NCBI GenBank assembly: GCA_012955965.1
Contig: JABBZI010000009.1
Location: forward strand, 84,471-148,470
Direction: 5' to 3'
Length of the DNA: 64,000 nt
Source: Clostridioides difficile
GTDB taxonomy: Bacteria; Bacillota; Clostridia; Peptostreptococcales; Peptostreptococcaceae
Shown here: piece after piece, positions 45,905 to 54,284 of the stretch
How the letters are laid out: each line of letters begins with the position of its first letter
How positions within the stretch are numbered: position 1 is the first letter of the stretch
Translations under genes and position numbers: made by a program
Notes under the pieces: generated by a model
Database searches by the model: none
Told to the model about the DNA's origin: nothing
What the model saw: the letters and a program-made list of their open reading frames with translations, nothing else

Positions 45905-46153
45905 GTAAATGTATTTTAAGAGTATTATAACTTTTAATATGTAAATTAGCTTTTTTAACTAAACTATTAACTATTAATAGAAAATAAATATAAATTTAAC
46001 AAAATAATGTTAATTTCAAAAATAAATTATAAAGAAAGTATAGAAAAAAAGAATATTGATGTCGAATTACATAGAGAAAAGCAATAAAAAACCTTTTCAA
46101 ATTATGATATTATGTTTTAGTACACAAAAATATAGGAAGAGGGAGTGTTATTT

Positions 46154-46975
46154 TTGAGATTAAAAAATAAAAAAGTATTCTCATTATTATTGACATTAGT
46201 TTTAGGAACAATAGTGTTAGTTGGCTGTTCAAGTAAAGATGATGAAGCTACAGCGCAAGATGCTTCTAAAAAAGGCAAAGGGACTTTAAATGTAGGAGTA
46301 TCTGTAGAATATGCACCATGGTGTTATAAAGAAAATGATGAAAATAAAGGTTTTGAAATTGATGTATGGAAAGAAATATCAAAAAGAACAGGATATAAAA
46401 TAGAGTTTAAAACAGCCAAATTTAGTGGACTTATGGGGATGTTAGATGCTGGTAAAGTTGATACAGTAGCACACCAAATGTCAACTACTCCTGAAAGAGT
46501 AGAAAAATATGATTTTTCGGATACTTATGCATATAGTAAATATAAATTTATAGTACCAGAGAATAGTACTATAAGTAAGATAGAAGACATAAAAGGCAAA
46601 AAGGTAGGTTGTGTTCTAGGTGGTAATGGAGAAAAAACTATAAGAGATTTAAATGAAAAACATAACTTAGGTCTTGATATAGTTACATATGATGGAGTAC
46701 CTATGGAAAAAGATGTAGAAAATGGAAGAATTGATGTTGCATGGCTTTCAGAAGTTAAAGCTAAAACAACTATAGAACAAGGAGAACTTAAATTAAAAGT
46801 TGCAGATATAGATACTGGCGTATATGAAGTAAACCAATATCCGTTTAGAAAAGAAGAGAAAAGTAAAGCTATAATAGAGGATGTCAATAAAGCTATAAAA
46901 GCAATGCATGAAGATGGAACATTTACAAAGTTATCTGAAGCGTGGTTTGGCTTAGACACAACTAAGGAAAATTAA
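46154..46975 (+). CDS. Amino acid ABC transporter, binding lipoprotein
   Basis: 273 residues. The signal peptide ends in VLVGC (Cys25). The mature part matches bacterial extracellular solute-binding family 3 (LNVGVSVEYAPWCYKENDEN, FEIDVWKEI, DGVPMEKDVENGRID). Binds a polar amino acid. The frame opens at GTG 46145 inside the ribosome site AGGGAG; TTG 46154 is preferred. Followed by a permease gene but no ATPase. Confidence 0.87.
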   Translation: MRLKNKKVFSLLLTLVLGTIVLVGCSSKDDEATAQDASKKGKGTLNVGVSVEYAPWCYKENDENKGFEIDVWKEISKRTGYKIEFKTAKFSGLMGMLDAGKVDTVAHQMSTTPERVEKYDFSDTYAYSKYKFIVPENSTISKIEDIKGKKVGCVLGGNGEKTIRDLNEKHNLGLDIVTYDGVPMEKDVENGRIDVAWLSEVKAKTTIEQGELKLKVADIDTGVYEVNQYPFRKEEKSKAIIEDVNKAIKAMHEDGTFTKLSEAWFGLDTTKEN

Positions 46976-46988
46976 TTGGAGGTCAAGG

Positions 46989-47657
46989 ATGCAAGTATTT
47001 GATTTTGGATTTGCAGCAGGTATATTTCCATTAATATTAAAATATTTGACAGTAACATTTAAAATGTCTCTGTTATCTTTGGTATTGGGAATGATTGTAG
47101 CTTTGTTTATAGCGTTAATTGTAGATGCTAAAGTTCCGATTTTAAAAACAGTATCAAGAATATACATCTCATTTTTTAGAGGTACTCCTCTTGCTGCTCA
47201 ACTTTTTTTCATATACTTTGGTCTAATACAATTAGTACCAGAACTTAAAACATTGGAAGCTTTTTCAGCAGCAGTAATAGTAATTGGTTTAAATTCTTCT
47301 GCTTATTTTGCAGAAAGTTTAAGAGGCGCTATAACATCTGTAGATAAAGGTCAAATAGAAGCAAGTTTAGCATTTGGAATGTCATATGTGCAAACAATGA
47401 AAAGGATTGTCTTACCACAAGCTATAAGGGTTGCGATTCCTCCTTTTACAAATACTTTTGCAGATATTATAAAAGGAACTTCTCTTGCTTTTACTATTGG
47501 AGTTACAGAAATTATGGCAGTTGCACAATCAGAAGCAGCAGCAAGTTATAAATATTTAGAGGCTTTTACTTGTGTAATAGTAGTATATTGGATTGTAAAT
47601 CTTATATTAGGTCTTGTTCAGACTAAGCTAGAAGAAAGACTTAGTGAGGTATATTAA
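46989..47657 (+). CDS. Amino acid ABC transporter permease
   Basis: 222 residues, His/Glu/Gln/Arg/opine type. Five membrane helices and the coupling motif EASLAFGMSYVQTMKRIVLPQA. Works with the lipoprotein encoded just upstream (13 bases). No ATPase follows, so an ATPase encoded elsewhere must serve it. Confidence 0.9.
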   Translation: MQVFDFGFAAGIFPLILKYLTVTFKMSLLSLVLGMIVALFIALIVDAKVPILKTVSRIYISFFRGTPLAAQLFFIYFGLIQLVPELKTLEAFSAAVIVIGLNSSAYFAESLRGAITSVDKGQIEASLAFGMSYVQTMKRIVLPQAIRVAIPPFTNTFADIIKGTSLAFTIGVTEIMAVAQSEAAASYKYLEAFTCVIVVYWIVNLILGLVQTKLEERLSEVY

Positions 47658-47705
47658 ATTTATAGAGATATTTATAAAATTGTGTAGATATGTTTTGTTA
47701 TTAAA

Positions 47706-47742
47706 TATTACTGGAAAAGTTGATTTCCAGTAATATTTTTTT
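47706..47742 (+). terminator. Terminator after ABC permease
   Basis: TATTACTGGAAA pairs with TTTCCAGTAATA, followed by TTTTTTT. The following 240 bases hold no gene. Confidence 0.85.
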
Positions 47743-47989
47743 GTAACTAAAAAATGTTAATCAAAGATGTTTTGGTTTTTATTTTGCAAAACCTTTGGAT
47801 TCTATACACTAAATTCTGATATGAATTCTTAATTGTACTGGCTCAATTATATAGTTACTTCTATTTATATTATAAGTCCTACAACAGAGAATTCATTATA
47901 AAGACATATTTATTTTTTATACTATTTATAATAAATAAACTTGATGATGGGAAAACTATTATTATTTAATATGTAAAGGAGTATTTTAA

Positions 47990-49516
47990 ATGAATGAATC
48001 GTATTGGTTTTTAAATTCAAATCCAAAAGAATATAAAAAATTAGGCGAAAATATAAAAGTAGAGTGTCTTATAGTAGGAGGAGGTATAACTGGATTAACA
48101 ACTGCATATTTATTAGCAAAAGAGGGTAAAAAAGTAGCGCTTGTTGAAGCTGATAAAATAGGATATGGAACTTCAGGAAGAAATACTGGTAAGGTAACTT
48201 GTCAGCATGACATATTTTATTCTAAGATAGAGAAAAAATATGGATTAGATAAAGCAAAATCATATTATAATGCAAATAATGAAGCTTTAAATTTAATTGA
48301 ACAAATAATAAAAGAGAATAATATCAAATGTGATTTTAAAAAAGAACCATCTTTTGTATTCACAGAAAAAGAAGATACTATAAAGGATATAAAGGAGGAA
48401 TATCGTACATGCAAAAAAATAGGAATAGATTGTGAATATCATGAAACTATAGCAGATATTCCATTAGATATAAAGGGAGCTATCAGTTTTAATAATCAAG
48501 GTCAATTTAACCCAAAGAAGTATATTGATGGATTAGCAGAAATAGCAGTAAATTTAGGTCTAGAAATATATGAAGATACACCAGTAGTGGATTTAGAAAA
48601 AGGGAAAATATGTAGTGTTAAGACAAGAGAAGATAATATAATAGAAGCTGAAAATGTTATAATTTCATCTCATAGCCCATGGTATGATGGATTGAATTTT
48701 TATTTTGCAAAAGAATATGCAGAACGTGCTTACTTAATGACAGCAGTTTTAGAAAATAAATTACCAGAGGGTATGTTTATAAGTATAGATGACCCATCCA
48801 TAACTTTTAGACAATATAATGATGGAAATGAGAATTTACTAATCTTTGGAGGAGGAGACCATAAAGTTGGTCAAGGAGGAACTGAAAAAGAAATATTTAA
48901 TGACTTAGAGCATTATGGAAAAAAGGTATTTAAGGTAAAAGATTTTAAATGTAGATGGTCAGCTCAAGATAATATGAGTTTTGATAATGTTCCTTATATA
49001 GGTTACATTAATAAAAGAGAAAACAATATTTATGTAGCTACAGGTTTCTCTAAATGGGGAATTACTAATGGTACTGTTGCAGGAATAATAATAAAGGATT
49101 TGATAGTAAATAATAATTCTGATTATAAAGATACTTTTAATCCATCGAGATTAGGTAGTTATTTCTCAAAAGACTTTATAAAGGAAAATGCGAATGTAGC
49201 AATGAATTATGTAAGTGGAAAATTAAAAATTGGCAGTGGAGATATGCCTAAAAATAATGGAGAAGGAAAGATTGTTAATATTGATGGTAAAAGATATGGT
49301 GTGTATAAAGATGATATGGGAGAATTTTATATTGTAGATACTACATGTACTCATTTAGGTTGTGAACTTAATTTTAATAGTGAAGAAAAAACATGGGATT
49401 GTCCATGTCATGGTTCTAGATTTGATTACAAGGGAAATATACTTGAAGGACCAGCTCTTAAGCCACTAAAGCTTTACGGTCATGGTGATAATGATGTCAA
49501 TCCTAAGCTATTATAG
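47990..49516 (+). CDS. FAD-dependent oxidoreductase with Rieske domain
   Basis: 508 residues. The N-terminal DAO/FAD domain has VGGGITGLTTAYLLAKEGK (about 29-47), and the substrate domain follows. The C-terminal Rieske domain has CTHLGC near 453-458 and CPCHGSRFD near 472, the Cys/His ligands of a 2Fe-2S cluster. The fusion resembles glycine-oxidase-like proteins with a Rieske tail found in many bacteria. The donor and acceptor are unknown. AAAGGAG before the ATG. Cytosolic. Confidence 0.87.
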   Translation: MNESYWFLNSNPKEYKKLGENIKVECLIVGGGITGLTTAYLLAKEGKKVALVEADKIGYGTSGRNTGKVTCQHDIFYSKIEKKYGLDKAKSYYNANNEALNLIEQIIKENNIKCDFKKEPSFVFTEKEDTIKDIKEEYRTCKKIGIDCEYHETIADIPLDIKGAISFNNQGQFNPKKYIDGLAEIAVNLGLEIYEDTPVVDLEKGKICSVKTREDNIIEAENVIISSHSPWYDGLNFYFAKEYAERAYLMTAVLENKLPEGMFISIDDPSITFRQYNDGNENLLIFGGGDHKVGQGGTEKEIFNDLEHYGKKVFKVKDFKCRWSAQDNMSFDNVPYIGYINKRENNIYVATGFSKWGITNGTVAGIIIKDLIVNNNSDYKDTFNPSRLGSYFSKDFIKENANVAMNYVSGKLKIGSGDMPKNNGEGKIVNIDGKRYGVYKDDMGEFYIVDTTCTHLGCELNFNSEEKTWDCPCHGSRFDYKGNILEGPALKPLKLYGHGDNDVNPKLL

Positions 49517-49542
49517 ACTTGTTTTAGAAAGGTAAAGTGTGT

Positions 49543-50100
49543 ATGAATAAACTTTTAAAACCAATAACTATATTATTATATATAGTTTATATTTTTTCTG
49601 CTATATTTTTTGCAATCAACAAAGAATTAGGTAATATAGGATTAGTAGTAATAAGTTTAGTTGGTACTCTTATACTGAGTTTTATAAATAAGCAAAATGA
49701 AAGATTGTTAAGCAAAGAACTATATATAGTTCTTGCTTTATTTATAATGTTTTCAGCATTGTTAGGTACTTGTTTTAATTTTTATGATATAAATTATTAT
49801 GATGATTTTTTACATTTATGGTCAGGTGTAATATCTTCTATTGTGGCATTTTCTATAATCAAATATTTCCATACACAAAGAGATATAAGCAAAATGAGTA
49901 AAGTATATTTAATCATATTTGTATTTATGTTTAGTATGGGAGTAGCTAGTTTGTGGGAGATAGGTGAATTTCTAATGGATACTTTTATTGGTACTAATAC
50001 ACAAGCTGGTGGACTAGAAGATACTATGATTGATATGGTAGATGCTTTAATAGGTACAATTATAACTATTCCTTTTATAATAAAAAAATCAAATGCATAG
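49543..50100 (+). CDS. Membrane protein, YjdF/DUF2238-like
   Basis: 185 residues with about six membrane helices. YYDDFLHLWSGV (near 85) and GVASLWEIGEFLMDT (near 140) are hallmark motifs of this family of unknown function. GTG 49537 is in frame, but ATG 49543 suits AAAGG better. Lies 26 bases past the oxidoreductase, probably co-transcribed. Confidence 0.75.
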   Translation: MNKLLKPITILLYIVYIFSAIFFAINKELGNIGLVVISLVGTLILSFINKQNERLLSKELYIVLALFIMFSALLGTCFNFYDINYYDDFLHLWSGVISSIVAFSIIKYFHTQRDISKMSKVYLIIFVFMFSMGVASLWEIGEFLMDTFIGTNTQAGGLEDTMIDMVDALIGTIITIPFIIKKSNA

Positions 50101-50574
50101 TTTTAGTATTAATTACAATGGATTTAATTTTATTCATATTAGATTTTAAGAAATTATATGATAAATTAAATCCATTTTTTATGATATGTATTTGTATAAG
50201 AGATTGTATAATTTCTTATATTATGAAAATTAATTTGAAATATTTAAAAGAGTATATAATTATAAAGACAATATTTTGCGTTAAATACATATATTCTACA
50301 AAAAGCATAATATAAATTTTGTTTTTTTGTTACAAAATGCAGAACTGTATAGGTATATATATAGATGATAAATATTCTTTGACATTTAGCAGAAATTAAG
50401 CTCTTTTACTATTGTAATTTAAAAATTATATTTAATAATGTAAATTTTAATAAATTAAATGGTGTAGTAGGTAGAATATTTTTTATATAATATTAATTTT
50501 GATGATACGAAAATTAATCATTGTATACATGCATATAAATAAATATAAAAAGTTATATATAATAGGGGGAGAAG
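50101..50574. other. Intergenic stretch before the phage-like cluster
   Basis: No supported gene. A 65-residue frame at 50118 is compositionally biased and lacks a ribosome site. Promoter-like TTGACA at 50379 has no well-spaced -10 box. Confidence 0.4.
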
Positions 50575-50844
50575 ATGTTAAAAAAAATCAATTTAGAGAG
50601 CTGTTTTAAGCATGCTATAGAAAAAGGATACAACTATTTAGGTGTAGTTGTAAAAGTAGATGAAAATCATAGGGAATTAATAGTAAATACAAACAATAAC
50701 TTTCAAAGTAAGCTTAAGTATTATAAGTTAGCTTATGATGAAAATTTGAATCATAATGTAGCTAATGATATGAGCATAACTGATTTTACATATGGAAATA
50801 CTTTAGCAGATATTGAAAGTAAATTAAAAAAAAATTTTATATAA
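50575..50844 (+). CDS. Hypothetical phage-type protein, 89 residues
   Basis: Begins MLKKINLESCFKHAIEKGY, with beta-rich middle (VVVKVDENHRELIV) and ITDFTYGNTLADIE near the end. GGGGGAGA precedes the ATG. No family recognised. It is the first gene of the plus-strand phage-like cluster and is separated from the rest by a hairpin. Confidence 0.65.
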   Translation: MLKKINLESCFKHAIEKGYNYLGVVVKVDENHRELIVNTNNNFQSKLKYYKLAYDENLNHNVANDMSITDFTYGNTLADIESKLKKNFI

Positions 50845-50965
50845 AATAAAAAATATATTTTTTATTTTAACAAAGTATATTTTATATAAGGTATATTACA
50901 TAGTGAATAGAAAATATGTCACCTCAAAAAATCCACGCAATATCAACAAGTCTAATAATCTCAAA

Positions 50966-51002
50966 TAAGCTTGTTAGCATTTAAATAATGCTAACAAGCT
51001 TA
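50966..51002. repeat. Perfect 16-bp inverted repeat
   Basis: TAAGCTTGTTAGCATT (50966-50981) and its complement (50987-51002) with a TAAAT loop, 45 bases before the next gene. No T-run follows, so it could be an operator or an mRNA-stability/leader hairpin. Confidence 0.6.
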
Positions 51003-51046
51003 AGTATGCTAATCTAAGATATTTAAACAAGGAAGGTTTAAAGAAT

Positions 51047-52033
51047 ATGAGTAAAAGTATAAATGAAGAAGATGTATTGAGCTATAGACCTAATTTAAAA
51101 GTAGGTAGATTTGATGATTTTGAATATAAATCAACAAAGTGTACAAGTAAATCTATTACAGTTGAGAATTATAAAACCAACATTTTAAAATCATTTGAGA
51201 AGTATCATCCCTCAAATGTAGTATCAAAATTAAATGAACTTATATCATTATCAAAATCGTATTTAAGTTTGATAGAGAATGATGCGTACCAAGGTAAAAT
51301 TATGAAAAAGTATTGCTTTTCCATTACAGAAAATGAGCAAGACACCCTAAGAGCTGAAAACTTTAATAATTTATATGGTGACTCTAAGTTTGAAAGTTAC
51401 TTAGAAATTTTAAATATAAAAAATGAACTATTGAATATAAGAAAAGTTTTTGTAGAGGGAATTTATACAACCAAAAAGAATGATTATTCATTTGATGATG
51501 TGGATTATTCATTTATTGACAAACTGAATCAATATGAATATGAAAAAAGTAATCATAACATAAATTATTTTTCGCTATTTTATGATATTCAAAGTGTATT
51601 TACTTTATTAGAATACTGTAATGATATAGAAAAAATAGTTGAAAAGCTATATTTGATTGAAAATAACAAAAAAAGAGAACCAATAAATTCAGAAACTTGT
51701 ATTATTCTAAGTAAAAAGTTTAATCTTATAAATAAAACTATGAAGAATGATTTATTTAATGATAAAAGTATTTATGGAAATATAGAGACTTGTTTACACA
51801 ATATGTTTTTAGCTAAACATGATGTAAATACATTTATAAATAGTTTTATGAGTTTAGATGTTTTGAAAGATGATTACAGTTTAGTTAATGAAATAAAGGA
51901 AGATAATTTAAATGATATAGAAATTAGAATTGATGAACTGATAAATGCTTGTATGTTATCTGTAATTTATAAAAGAGATGTTTACAATTCCTTATGGAAT
52001 AAATCAAAAATAAGAGAATTTTTTACTAAATAA
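51047..52033 (+). CDS. Hypothetical protein, 328 residues, helical
   Basis: No recognised family. Largely alpha-helical and charged, with no signal peptide or membrane segment. AAGGAAGG before the ATG. Position at the head of the phage-like cluster suggests a structural, assembly or regulatory role; nothing in the sequence decides. Confidence 0.65.
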   Translation: MSKSINEEDVLSYRPNLKVGRFDDFEYKSTKCTSKSITVENYKTNILKSFEKYHPSNVVSKLNELISLSKSYLSLIENDAYQGKIMKKYCFSITENEQDTLRAENFNNLYGDSKFESYLEILNIKNELLNIRKVFVEGIYTTKKNDYSFDDVDYSFIDKLNQYEYEKSNHNINYFSLFYDIQSVFTLLEYCNDIEKIVEKLYLIENNKKREPINSETCIILSKKFNLINKTMKNDLFNDKSIYGNIETCLHNMFLAKHDVNTFINSFMSLDVLKDDYSLVNEIKEDNLNDIEIRIDELINACMLSVIYKRDVYNSLWNKSKIREFFTK

Positions 52034-52099
52034 CTTACAATAGAGAAAGATAGTTGGTATATTCAGAAAATGAAAAGTATTAATAAGGAAGGTGAATAT

Positions 52100-52306
52100 A
52101 TGGCTGTTAAACAAAAAAATATTAAAAAGAAAGATAAAGAAGAGCTTTATTCAAAAGCAGTAAGAATAAAATGTTGTTATTGTATTAAAAAAGAAGGTTG
52201 TTTATATCAAGCAAGAAAGGAGTCTAGTGAAAGTTCAGGTTATATAACTTATTGTACATTAACTCCAAACATTCCTAAAAAACAACGTAAAAAAATAAAA
52301 CGTTAG
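52100..52306 (+). CDS. Small Cys-containing basic protein, 68 residues
   Basis: Start ATG 52100, after AAGGAAGGTG; the frame opens at 52070. Very basic, with CCYC near residue 25, a further Cys at GCLYQ and another at YCTLTP, a spacing that could bind zinc. Ends KKQRKKIKR. Possibly a nucleic-acid-binding phage protein. Unknown family. Confidence 0.6.
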   Translation: MAVKQKNIKKKDKEELYSKAVRIKCCYCIKKEGCLYQARKESSESSGYITYCTLTPNIPKKQRKKIKR

Positions 52307-52322
52307 CCAAAGGAGAAAATAT

Positions 52323-52538
52323 ATGAAGAACTATTTAAAAAAGAGATTAAGAAACAGGGGGTTTTGGGTTTCTCTATCAGCGATGTTAGTACTTACAATA
52401 CAATCTTTTGGATATGTTGATATACTACCCAAAAATTATTCTGATACAGTAAATTGCTTTTTAGCTTTGCTCACAACACTTGGAATATTGAATGATAATT
52501 CTACAGAAAATAAGTGGTATTCAGATGATAAGCAATAA
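52323..52538 (+). CDS. Phage holin, phiLC3 family
   Basis: 71 residues. N-terminal basic segment, a hydrophobic helix (GFWVSLSAMLVLTIQSFG), a second one (TVNCFLALLTTLGIL), and the ending NDNSTENKWYSDD that matches the family's NDPTTxGxSDS tail. Such holins form pores that release lysin. No lysin gene is seen in the window. AAAGGAG before the ATG. Confidence 0.8.
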   Translation: MKNYLKKRLRNRGFWVSLSAMLVLTIQSFGYVDILPKNYSDTVNCFLALLTTLGILNDNSTENKWYSDDKQ

Positions 52539-52618
52539 ATTTTCTTAAATAGCTAATATATTTATATTCTAAAAAACTTTTCAAAAATATTTATAATAAA
52601 AACAAAGGAGATAGTATT

Positions 52619-53617
52619 ATGATTTTTAATGATTTGAAGATACCAAGAGGTAGTTCTTTTGACCCAATGCAAGGAGTTAGATCTATAGACAATATAGATG
52701 GAGATGTTACAGAACTTGTCACAGTAGAAGGGGAAGTCAATGTAAATGTAATTGGTCAATATACTTTGAAGTACTCAGCCCCAGATAAATCTGGAAATAT
52801 AACAACAATAAATAGAACAATAACAGTTGTAGATACAGGTTCACCTATAATAAGTGGAGCTGATAATAAGACTATAAATTTATTGGAAGAATTAGATTTA
52901 AGGGCTGGAGTTACAGCGATGGATGATATTGATGGAGATTTAACTGATTCTATAACTATAGAGGGAACAGTAGATAATACTATACCTGGAGACAATAGTA
53001 TTGTTTATACTGTGGAAGATAAATCTAAAAATAAAAGTATAGTAAATAGGATAATAACAGTTGTTGATAATATAGCTCCTATATTATCTGGTGTTGAAGA
53101 TTGTATTGTAGAGTATGGTTCAACATTTGATTCAAAGGCTGGAGTTACTGCTAATGATAATATAGATGGAGATTTAACTTCTAAGATAGTAATAGAAGGA
53201 GAGGTTAATACTTCTATTTTAGGAGAACAAGTATTAATATACAAAGTTTCAGATGTATCAAACAATGAAGCAAGTGTTGTAAGAAAAGTTACTGTTGTTG
53301 ATACTGTTAAGCCAGTGTTTACAGGTATAGATGATTTAATATTAAACTTAAATGATAAATTTGATGCTTTAGAAGGTGTAACAGCTGTAGATGAAGTTGA
53401 TGGAGATTTAACAGATTTAATAACTGTTGAAGGTGGAGATTTAGTTGATACATCTGTTGTAAAAGAATATCAAGTTACTTATAAAATATCTGATAAATCA
53501 TCAAATGAAACTGTGGCAGTTAGGCTGGTATCAGTAATAGATAATATACCTCCAGTATTAACTGGTGTTGAGGATAAAACTATAGAAGTGGAACCAGTAC
53601 CTAAAGAAGAAGTTTAA
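52619..53617 (+). CDS. Ig-like repeat protein (HYR/DUF5011 type)
   Basis: 332 residues made of four tandem repeats of about 80 residues, each with the pattern GVTAxDxIDGDLT...I..G.VD....G...V.Y.V.DKS.N....R.ITVVD. These are bacterial Ig-like domains usual in surface or virion proteins. No signal peptide or cell-wall anchor, so export by the normal route is unlikely; display on a phage-like particle fits better. The fifth domain is cut short at the C-terminus. Confidence 0.8.
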   Translation: MIFNDLKIPRGSSFDPMQGVRSIDNIDGDVTELVTVEGEVNVNVIGQYTLKYSAPDKSGNITTINRTITVVDTGSPIISGADNKTINLLEELDLRAGVTAMDDIDGDLTDSITIEGTVDNTIPGDNSIVYTVEDKSKNKSIVNRIITVVDNIAPILSGVEDCIVEYGSTFDSKAGVTANDNIDGDLTSKIVIEGEVNTSILGEQVLIYKVSDVSNNEASVVRKVTVVDTVKPVFTGIDDLILNLNDKFDALEGVTAVDEVDGDLTDLITVEGGDLVDTSVVKEYQVTYKISDKSSNETVAVRLVSVIDNIPPVLTGVEDKTIEVEPVPKEEV

Positions 53618-53642
53618 TAAATAGTATAATAGAGGTGAAATT

Positions 53643-54263
53643 ATGAGTAACTTTAATGTCGCTTATAGTGCTGGTGGGAACTTAGATAAAATAAAAAAAG
53701 TTGAAAATATAGAAGAAATAAAGAACATAGAAAGTATAGATAAAATAGATAGCCTATCTAAAATAGAAAAAATAGATACTCTTAAAAATATTGAAAACTT
53801 AGAGCAAGTTAAAAGCGTGGAAAAACTTGAATCTGTTTCTAATATAGATAATCTCAATGAAGTTAATGTAGTAAATGAAATAAAGGAGATAGGAAGTATA
53901 AGAGGATTTGCATCAAAAACACAACCATATAATTATATGAGACTAATAGAAGTTCCAGCACTTAGAGGAGTATTTGAAGAAGAGATAGTTTTATCTCCAT
54001 CTGAGGTTGAGATTCTTGCTATATCTGTTACATGTAGTGGATATGGAGAAAATGACCACTATAATTTATATTTTAATGGGCAATTGTGGTTTAAAGATTG
54101 GTATTTAGGGGAAGTAAAAGAAGGTCTTTTTTTAGGCTCATCTACATATGTATATCTAGCACCTTCAGATTCAAGAGTAGTTTTAAAATTTCATAATGAT
54201 AGTGGAACTTCTAAGAAATTATGGTTTGGTATAAGAATGTTAAAAGACCCAGAACCAATTTAG
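53643..54263 (+). CDS. Fibre-like protein with short hydrophobic repeats
   Basis: 206 residues. Residues about 15-90 are a low-complexity series in which Ile/Leu/Val recur every three residues (IEEIKNIESIDKIDSLSKIE, and so on), as in fibrous beta or coiled shafts. The C-terminal 115 residues form a beta-rich domain (LSPSEVEILAISVTC, YNLYFNGQLWFKDWYLG), perhaps a head or receptor-binding unit. This is the layout of a small trimeric fibre, which is inference. Confidence 0.65.
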   Translation: MSNFNVAYSAGGNLDKIKKVENIEEIKNIESIDKIDSLSKIEKIDTLKNIENLEQVKSVEKLESVSNIDNLNEVNVVNEIKEIGSIRGFASKTQPYNYMRLIEVPALRGVFEEEIVLSPSEVEILAISVTCSGYGENDHYNLYFNGQLWFKDWYLGEVKEGLFLGSSTYVYLAPSDSRVVLKFHNDSGTSKKLWFGIRMLKDPEPI

Positions 54264-54284
54264 ATATGGAAAGGAAAATTAAAT

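Noticed and set aside
50118..50315. 65-residue ORF after the YjdF-like gene
   Set aside because: Composition is dominated by AT-rich codons (Ile, Lys, Tyr), no ribosome site and no recognisable motif.
53660..53870. Repetitive AT-rich DNA as a non-coding repeat array
   Set aside because: The periodicity follows codons (hydrophobic residue every third position) within an intact ORF with ribosome site, so it is coding.
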